In this document: positions 16,162-21,217 of the stretch, in pieces | Layout of the letters: every line of letters begins with the position of its first letter | Position numbering within the stretch: position 1 is the stretch's first letter | Assembly: GCA_036655775.1 (NCBI GenBank) | Contig: JAVVPL010000025.1 | Coordinates: 1-21,217 of the forward strand | Source of the DNA: JAVVPL01 sp036655775 | Lineage (GTDB): Bacteria > Bacteroidota > Bacteroidia > Bacteroidales > P3 | Direction: 5' to 3' | Length of the DNA stretch: 21,217 nucleotides | Notes under the pieces: model-generated | The model's input: the letters and a program-made list of their open reading frames with translations, nothing else | Databases searched by the model: none | Told to the model about the DNA's origin: nothing | Position numbers and translations under genes: made by a program

Positions 16162-17436
16162 TGTGTTGTCTTTTGAATTAGTAGTCTTTTTTGTTGTCTT
16201 TTTTGTTGTTTTTTTTGAATTGTTTATATTCTCATTTTTTGAATCTAGCTCATGATAGACGTTAAGTCTATCTATAAAATCGGATAATACATTCATGTAA
16301 TTAATAAACGCATTGTATGGACTATCGTATGGACGTATATAACGAAGCGTACTTTCTTCTGAAAACCATTTAGTACTCATATAATAAAAATGATCCACAC
16401 TTTGTAAAAAAGTCCAATCCTTACATAATTCCGGATCTATGCAATCGTCCATGGCTGCATCTTGCGCAATTAAGGTTTTATACGCATCTATTTGTAAGTC
16501 GTTGCCTAACCACGCGGTTGTATCTTTTTCTTCATCTATGCAAGACATCACAATAGGAACATGAATAGGAGAAACCGCATCAAATTGTTTGCAAACTTGT
16601 GATAAACTGGCAAATTTAAAATTTGTATTTTCTAATACATCTTTGGGCAAATAACGCATAAATTCCAAAATACCCGTTTCTGCCCCTTGAAATTCACCCA
16701 AAACAGCATAATCCATATACAAATTAAGTATAGGTTCCTCGGGAGGTAATTCATTTAATTTACGAACAAATCTATCGGTAGTTAAAGGCCATTCAGCCCA
16801 AGTATGTTGAGAAAAGCGAAATGAAATATCTTCGCTCAAAAGCGCATTTCTCAACATCACTTTCATTTGAGGAACTTTTGCATTGGCATAAATATAATTA
16901 GGACTTTTCCATCCTAAAATAGCTTTGGCTCCTTCAGTAAAAATTGCCTCATAGCCCATTTTTGAAACCGTTTCACCAATTTCATCTGAATATAACAAAT
17001 CGCTATTGCAAAACACCTTTGGAGTTTGACCAAAATATTTTTGAATACAATCATTGTGTTTTTCTATTTCATACTCAAATTCTAAAGGTTGATCTAGAGC
17101 CGATAAAGAAAAACTATATGGACAAGCCAAAAATTCGACATGCCCTGTTTTGGCTAAAGCTTGAAAACTTTTTAAAACTTCAGGGGCATACCATGCCATT
17201 TGATCTAAAGCGGTCCCCGAAATCACAAAAGAAACGTGAAAAGCATCCCCATATTGCTTAATCAAATCAAGTAATATGGCATTCATGGGTAAGTATGCAC
17301 GTTCAGCCACTCGTTTCATAGCATAACTATTTTGATAATCATCATAATAATCATGATTCACCCCTATATCGAAAAAACGATATTTACGTAAGCGAAAAGG
17401 TTGATGGACCTTGAATATAAGAGATATTGCTCTCAT
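15616..17436 (-). CDS. GH57 alpha-glucan hydrolase/transferase with a histone H1-like Lys/Ala/Pro tail
   Basis: Residues 1 to about 400 are a GH57 domain: VHQPF (10-14), GHVEFLACPYS (98-108), FTEGAKAILGW (166-176) with probable nucleophile Glu168, and MDYAVLGEFQGAETG (241-255) with probable acid/base Asp242. GH57 enzymes cleave, transfer or branch alpha-1,4-glucans; which one this does is not clear, though the short form beside a debranching enzyme and a GT4 is a known Bacteroidota arrangement. Residues 401-606 are a low-complexity tail of KPAAKK, KATASK and SKATAKP units. From Met426 to the end there are 55 Lys in 181 residues, no Arg and one Glu, like the tails of histone H1 or AlgP. Such a tail probably binds nucleic acid or another polyanion. 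The gene starts 14 nt after the GT4 stop. Confidence 0.88.
   Translation of the reverse strand: MRAISLIFKVHQPFRLRKYRFFDIGVNHDYYDDYQNSYAMKRVAERAYLPMNAILLDLIKQYGDAFHVSFVISGTALDQMAWYAPEVLKSFQALAKTGHVEFLACPYSFSLSALDQPLEFEYEIEKHNDCIQKYFGQTPKVFCNSDLLYSDEIGETVSKMGYEAIFTEGAKAILGWKSPNYIYANAKVPQMKVMLRNALLSEDISFRFSQHTWAEWPLTTDRFVRKLNELPPEEPILNLYMDYAVLGEFQGAETGILEFMRYLPKDVLENTNFKFASLSQVCKQFDAVSPIHVPIVMSCIDEEKDTTAWLGNDLQIDAYKTLIAQDAAMDDCIDPELCKDWTFLQSVDHFYYMSTKWFSEESTLRYIRPYDSPYNAFINYMNVLSDFIDRLNVYHELDSKNENINNSKKTTKKTTKKTTNSKDNTMKKETVKKASAPKATAKPAVKKAAAPKAAAPKATAPKAAAKPAAKKASAPKVTVKPAAKKVTASKATAKPAAKKTTSKATAKPVAKKVTASKATAKPAAKKATASKATAKPVAKKATASKATAKPVAKKATTSKATTKPAAKKATAKPAAKPAAKKATVSKTASKPAAKKTAPKKAVAKKK
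15770..15864 (-). repeat. Exact 42-nt tandem repeat in the basic tail
   Basis: Bases 15770-15864 match themselves at an offset of exactly 42 nt (about 2.3 perfect copies), encoding the 14-residue unit KATASKATAKPVAK. Degenerate copies of the same unit extend over roughly 15640-16150 with variants such as KPAAKKVTASKATA. Third-position drift between outer copies and perfect identity of the inner ones suggests recent duplication. Confidence 0.9.
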
Positions 17437-17450
17437 CTGTTTATTTTTTT

Positions 17451-18743
17451 TTAATTTCTATTAACCGCTCTATTATATACTTCCAATACTTTGCGAGCCG
17501 AATTTTCCCATTTCAAACTATTTACCTCATCAGCCCCATACTTACGAAATGTACGGGCAAGAGCATCATAATGCAATAATCCATAAATAGCATCCGCCAT
17601 TGCATCCACATCCCAAAAATCAACTTTTAGTGCATGATTTAATATTTCTGAACATCCCGATTGTTTAGAAATAACAACAGGCACATTGGAGCGCATCGCT
17701 TCCAAAGGCGAAATACCAAAAGGTTCCGAAACAGAAGGCATCACATAAACATCACTTAAAAGAAACATTTTATCTACTTCTAATCCTTTTAAAAAACCAG
17801 TAAAATGAAATTTTGTACCCATTCGCAATTGCGCTACTCTTTGCACAATTTTAGGTAACATATCTCCATCGCCAGCCATTACAAAACGCACATTAGGATC
17901 TTTTTGAAGTATGCGATAGGCAGCTTCTACAAAATATTCAGGACCTTTTTGATAGGTTACACGTCCTAAAAAAGTAACTATTTTTTCTTTAACAGTTTTT
18001 GCAACTGTACTATCATCTAAAGGAACATCCGTAGGCTCTACAGCATTATAAACTGTAAAACATTTATCAGGATTGATTCCATAACGTTGGATTACGATTT
18101 GACGTGTCAAATTACTCACGCAAATAATTTGATCGGCCGCTAACATACCAGCTCGTTCAATATCAAATACCGTTTTATTTATATTTTCACCAGAACGATC
18201 AAATTCGGTAGCATGCACATGAATTACCAATGGTTTTCCCGTGGCTTTTTTAGCTGCAATACCTGCTTGATACGTTAACCAATCATGTGCGTGAATTACA
18301 TCAAATTCATGTTGAGTAGCAATAGTAGCTGCAACTAAAGAATATTGATACACTTCATCTAATAAATTTTGTTGATATTTTCCAGAAAAAACAAATTTGC
18401 GTTTTGCATATTTTTCATCTATACTCGTTCCGTCTAAATGACTATATTTTTCAATATCTAAATATTCATCCAAGCCCATATATGGAATTAAACGAGCACC
18501 AATTTCTATATACGTAAGGTGTTTCCAATGATCCATATATATTTTGTGTCGTAAATCGATTTCTATATCTGTAGCATTTACCATACGCGCCACCCGTTGA
18601 TCTTCATCTCCATATAGTTTGGGAGCAGTAAAAATCACATCTACACCTTGCGCACCAAGACCTTTGCACAAGCCAAAACAAGCTGTACCTAAGCCCCCCG
18701 TAATATGTGGAGGAAATTCCCACCCAAACATTAATACCTTCAT
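17451..18743 (-). CDS. GT4 glycosyltransferase (glycogen synthase-like) of the glycogen operon
   Basis: This 430-residue GT-B enzyme has the N-terminal donor/acceptor loop WEFPPHITGGLGTACFGL (8-25), VIHAHDWLTYQAGIAAKKA (149-167), HVHATEFDRSG (175-185), ICVSNLTRQ (207-215), VTFLGRVTYQKGPEYFVEAA (256-275), and the retaining-GT EX7E motif in SEPFGISPLEAM (339-350; Glu340 and Glu348). It most resembles starch/glycogen synthase-like GT4 proteins found beside debranching enzymes in Bacteroidota. Nucleotide donor and exact product are not known from the sequence; a role in making alpha-1,4-glucan is inferred from context. It starts 11 nt after the debranching enzyme stop and is 14 nt before the GH57 gene. 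Confidence 0.9.
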   Translation of the reverse strand: MKVLMFGWEFPPHITGGLGTACFGLCKGLGAQGVDVIFTAPKLYGDEDQRVARMVNATDIEIDLRHKIYMDHWKHLTYIEIGARLIPYMGLDEYLDIEKYSHLDGTSIDEKYAKRKFVFSGKYQQNLLDEVYQYSLVAATIATQHEFDVIHAHDWLTYQAGIAAKKATGKPLVIHVHATEFDRSGENINKTVFDIERAGMLAADQIICVSNLTRQIVIQRYGINPDKCFTVYNAVEPTDVPLDDSTVAKTVKEKIVTFLGRVTYQKGPEYFVEAAYRILQKDPNVRFVMAGDGDMLPKIVQRVAQLRMGTKFHFTGFLKGLEVDKMFLLSDVYVMPSVSEPFGISPLEAMRSNVPVVISKQSGCSEILNHALKVDFWDVDAMADAIYGLLHYDALARTFRKYGADEVNSLKWENSARKVLEVYNRAVNRN

Positions 18744-18754
18744 TGAAATATTGT

Positions 18755-20695
18755 TTATTTTTTATACGTATTTATTAAAAATTTGATGCGCAACAATTCT
18801 GCAACACTCCAAGCCTGTGAAATTGCGCCTTTCCCTTTATGAGGGGGATCTCCATCATAAATTTCAGCAATACTACCTACACATTGTTCGTGTAAAGCAT
18901 TTTCAAAATTCATATATATTTTTTCGATATGATCCAAGCCTGCTTGTCCATAAACTTTTAAATATGCTTGTGCATAATGACCCAATAACCACACCCAAAC
19001 CGTACCTTGATGATACGCTTCATCTCTTTCGGCTTGCGAACCTTGATAAACGCCTTTATAACGCGTATCCATAGGAGCCAACGTACGCAAACCTCTAGGA
19101 GTTAATAAAACCTGTTTAACTTGTTCTACCACCAATTGAGATACTTTGTTGCTAAGCGGAGAATAAGGTAAAGAAGCCGCAATTATTTGATTAGGACGAA
19201 TAGAAAAATCTTTAAAATCACCACTAACGACGTCCGCTAAATAGGCTTTATCTTTATTCCAAAAGGCGGCTTTGAAGGTTTCTGGAAAAGTTTCTGCGAT
19301 TGTTTTCCATTTGTCCACAAAGTTTTTATCTTTGGCTTTTTGAGCCAATTCTAAAGAAAACATCAAGGCATTATACCAAAGTGCATTGATTTCAACAGGC
19401 ATACCTATTCGTGGAGTAATAGCGTGTCCTTCTACAACTGCATCCATCCAAGTCAAAGCTTTACCTTCTTGCCCTGCATATACCAAACCATTCTCCAACA
19501 TTTTGATATTATATACGGTTCCTTCTTTAAATCCATCCAAAATCATCTTCATCTTATCGCCATACTCTTTCCACACTTTAGTATGCGTTTGCGTTTGGTA
19601 CGTATATTGCTGTAAAGCCCAAAAAAACCAAAGAGGTGCATCTACAGAATTGTAAGCGGAACAATCTCCACTTCCTATATTTGGGAAAAGAGGACCTTTC
19701 AAATCTTTGAGCATTGTATCAATAACCGCTTTGCAAGTTTTGGTATCATTTTGTGTTAAGGTCAATCCTGGTAATGAAATAAACGTATCTCGTCCCCAAC
19801 GTCCAAACCAAGGATAACCTGCAACAATTTCCGTTTTATCGTTTTGACGAACAATAAATTGTTTGGCTGCATGCCGTAAACAATTTTCTAAATTATCTAA
19901 AGGAATTGTATTTTTAGATTCACTTTCAAAAAGCTCTGCAATTTTTTTTGCCGTATTGAATACTTGCGTACCAATGGCCACGTACACACTTTCTCCCAAT
20001 TGAATTTCCGTGTCTAAATAACCTAAAGAAAAGAGATCTTCATGCGCTTGATATCCTCTCTCTAATTCTTTGATATATTCAACCCCATAATACCAATCGG
20101 GACAAGAAACAAATTGTGTTTTTTTAGAAAATTGAATAAACAAATCTGAATAATTTTCGTAAAGTCTACATTTGATTCCATTCAGTACTGACTGTGTTTG
20201 CGTACATACTTGTTTGTTTGCATGCGTAAGTTGGTGTTCGTTACGAAAAGCCAACAAAGGACGAAGGCGAAGCTTAGTTTTAGATTTTGCTTCAACCAAT
20301 GTATACTTTAACAATAATGAATTAGTAGAAGGTGATATAAATAATTCTTTGGTGAGCACAGCTCCTCCCACACGATATGTCCATTTAGGATAAGGAAGAA
20401 ATTCTAAACCTAAAATATATTTATGTCCTTTGGGATAATAAATATTTTCAGCATATTTACGAACACTCAAATTAAATTCTTGTTCTTGTTGAATAAGTAC
20501 ATCATCAATTTGTGATAATAATACATGTAAATCATTATCAATTTGTGGTTGAGGGCTCACTAAACATCCATGATATTTACGAGTATTGCACCCAATAATA
20601 CTTGAACAAAAATAGCTACCATCCTTGCCCACACTAAGCATTTCTTTGTTTAATGAAGATTCTAAATTTGTCAATGGAGTTTTATCAAAATTCAT
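18755..20695 (-). CDS. Glycogen debranching enzyme (amylo-alpha-1,6-glucosidase, GH133, archaeal/bacterial type)
   Basis: The 646-residue protein has an N-terminal GDE_N domain (about 20-230) with CNTRKYHGCLVSPQPQ (36-51) and a C-terminal (alpha/alpha)6 barrel GDE_C domain (about 275-640) with GYPWFGRWGRDTFISLPG (293-310), NSVDAPLWFFWAL (349-361), TWMDAVVEG (415-423), GMPVEINALWYNAL (431-444) and, near the end, EAYHQGTVWVWLLG. Enzymes of this type remove alpha-1,6-linked glucose left at branch points during glycogen breakdown. It leads the three-gene unit with the GT4 and GH57 genes and has a promoter-like sequence upstream. It is not the GH13 GlgX type. Confidence 0.93.
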   Translation of the reverse strand: MNFDKTPLTNLESSLNKEMLSVGKDGSYFCSSIIGCNTRKYHGCLVSPQPQIDNDLHVLLSQIDDVLIQQEQEFNLSVRKYAENIYYPKGHKYILGLEFLPYPKWTYRVGGAVLTKELFISPSTNSLLLKYTLVEAKSKTKLRLRPLLAFRNEHQLTHANKQVCTQTQSVLNGIKCRLYENYSDLFIQFSKKTQFVSCPDWYYGVEYIKELERGYQAHEDLFSLGYLDTEIQLGESVYVAIGTQVFNTAKKIAELFESESKNTIPLDNLENCLRHAAKQFIVRQNDKTEIVAGYPWFGRWGRDTFISLPGLTLTQNDTKTCKAVIDTMLKDLKGPLFPNIGSGDCSAYNSVDAPLWFFWALQQYTYQTQTHTKVWKEYGDKMKMILDGFKEGTVYNIKMLENGLVYAGQEGKALTWMDAVVEGHAITPRIGMPVEINALWYNALMFSLELAQKAKDKNFVDKWKTIAETFPETFKAAFWNKDKAYLADVVSGDFKDFSIRPNQIIAASLPYSPLSNKVSQLVVEQVKQVLLTPRGLRTLAPMDTRYKGVYQGSQAERDEAYHQGTVWVWLLGHYAQAYLKVYGQAGLDHIEKIYMNFENALHEQCVGSIAEIYDGDPPHKGKGAISQAWSVAELLRIKFLINTYKK

Positions 20696-20718
20696 AGTAT
20701 ACAGAATATTTCTTGATG

Positions 20719-20746
20719 CAAAAATACATACTATTTTCTTGTCAAA
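20719..20746 (-). promoter_or_regulatory. Bacteroidota-type promoter for the debranching/GT4/GH57 operon
   Basis: Minus-strand TATTTTTG (20719-20726) fits TAnnTTTG about 24 nt upstream of the ATG at 20695. TTTG occurs upstream at spacings of 16 nt (20743-20746) and 22 nt (20749-20752); either could serve as the -33 element. Confidence 0.55.
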
Positions 20747-20827
20747 GACAAAGACACTGAATTATTTATGAACACTATTCTTAACAATACAAATTACAAA
20801 ATAAATTTTAATTCCGTTTATTTTTGG

Positions 20828-20835
20828 TATCTTTG
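20828..20835 (+). promoter_or_regulatory. Bacteroidota-type -7 box for the right-edge glycosyltransferase
   Basis: TATCTTTG followed by TA fits TAnnTTTG 21 nt before the ATG at 20857. No clear TTG at -33 was seen. It lies back-to-back with the glycogen operon promoter in a 161-nt AT-rich gap. Confidence 0.5.
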
Positions 20836-20856
20836 TACGCTTAAAACGCATGCGAT

Positions 20857-21217
20857 ATGAAGCCAAAATTAATTATGTCCGTAAGCAATGATATTTGCAC
20901 AGATCAAAGAGTAGACAAGACTTGCAACGTTTTTACAAAAGAGAATTACGAGGTAATTTTAGTGGGTATTTTACGCCCCAAAAGTCAAAATATTTCAATA
21001 CGAAAATACAAGATAAAACGACTAAAACTGTGTTTTAAAAAAAATATTTTCTTCTATGCCGAACTACAAATTCGTTTGTTTTTTTATTTACTTTTTAAAA
21101 AATGTGATATTCTTTATGCAAATGATTTAGATACACTACTTCCTAATTTTTTAATACATAAAATTAAACAGATTCCACTTATTTACGACAGCCACGAATA
21201 CTTTACCGAAGTGCCCG
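20857..21217 (+). CDS. GT4-family glycosyltransferase (partial, N-terminal 120 residues)
   Basis: The frame from the ATG at 20857 reads MKPKLIMSVSNDICTDQRVD and stays open to the window edge. SNDICTDQRVDKTCNVF, CDILYANDLDTLLPNFL and PLIYDSHEYFTEVP are the typical N-terminal features of a Bacteroidota glycosyltransferase group (GT-B fold, GT4-like), where the family often starts MK...SxTNDxxxDQRVxK. The donor-binding C-terminal half is outside the window. A second in-frame ATG (20875) is less likely because the conserved beta strand would be cut. Its substrate is unknown; it is divergent from the glycogen operon and need not be related to it. Confidence 0.8.
   Translation, partial: MKPKLIMSVSNDICTDQRVDKTCNVFTKENYEVILVGILRPKSQNISIRKYKIKRLKLCFKKNIFFYAELQIRLFFYLLFKKCDILYANDLDTLLPNFLIHKIKQIPLIYDSHEYFTEVP

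Noticed and set aside
15626..16255. Plus-strand open frame of 209 codons, very hydrophobic (FLAAGLAVAL repeats)
   Set aside because: It is the antisense of the Lys/Ala repeat tail; repeats without stops on one strand open the other strand as well. No ribosome-binding site or known family.
17228..17245. GAAACGTGAAAAG, similar to half of a parS site
   Set aside because: The other half of the TGTTTCACGTGAAACA palindrome is missing and it lies inside the GH57 coding sequence far from parAB.
1..21217. CRISPR array, insertion sequence or prophage
   Set aside because: No spaced direct repeats, transposase, integrase or phage genes seen; the only tandem repeats are the coding repeats in the GH57 tail.

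Overview
This window is about 21 kb of AT-rich bacterial chromosome, most likely from a Bacteroidota (Bacteroidetes) member. Four things support this: promoter -7 boxes of the Bacteroidota form TAnnTTTG; a PUR-alpha-like DUF3276 protein; a secreted NagZ-like GH3/beta-lactamase-like fusion and a long (317 aa) NusB; and a DUF5683 protein translationally coupled to parB. Genus cannot be told from the sequence alone. No mobile element, CRISPR array, rRNA or tRNA was seen.

Left part (1-5146): a partial rpmG (L33) on the minus strand; then tsaB (tRNA t6A synthesis) and anmK (anhydro-MurNAc kinase), overlapping by 4 nt on the plus strand. anmK converges, with a 5-nt gap, on a 999-residue exported NagZ-like/beta-lactamase-like fusion. 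Together these suggest peptidoglycan fragment processing.

Middle part (5278-11049): a minus-strand cluster parA-parB-DUF5683-dapB (chromosome partition, an envelope protein and lysine/diaminopimelate synthesis). DUF3276 is minus-strand with a hairpin terminator and diverges from a plus-strand cluster nusB-yajC-coaE.

Right part (11066-20695): two minus-strand glycogen units. Unit A is a eukaryote-like GT3 glycogen synthase followed by a GT35 alpha-glucan phosphorylase. Unit B is a glycogen debranching enzyme, a GT4 glucosyltransferase and a GH57 alpha-glucan enzyme. The two units are separated by a strong hairpin and about 260 nt of unexplained sequence. No ADP-glucose pyrophosphorylase (glgC) or GH13 branching enzyme (glgB) is present here. 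A GT3-type synthase is expected to use UDP-glucose, so glgC may not be needed. The right edge holds the start of another GT4 glycosyltransferase, divergent from unit B.

The most unusual item is the GH57 protein. Its roughly 400-residue catalytic domain runs in frame into a roughly 200-residue Lys/Ala/Pro/Thr tail like histone H1 or AlgP. The tail is encoded by imperfect 42-nt tandem repeats and contains an in-frame internal ATG. Two genes, coaE and glgP, appear to start with TTG.
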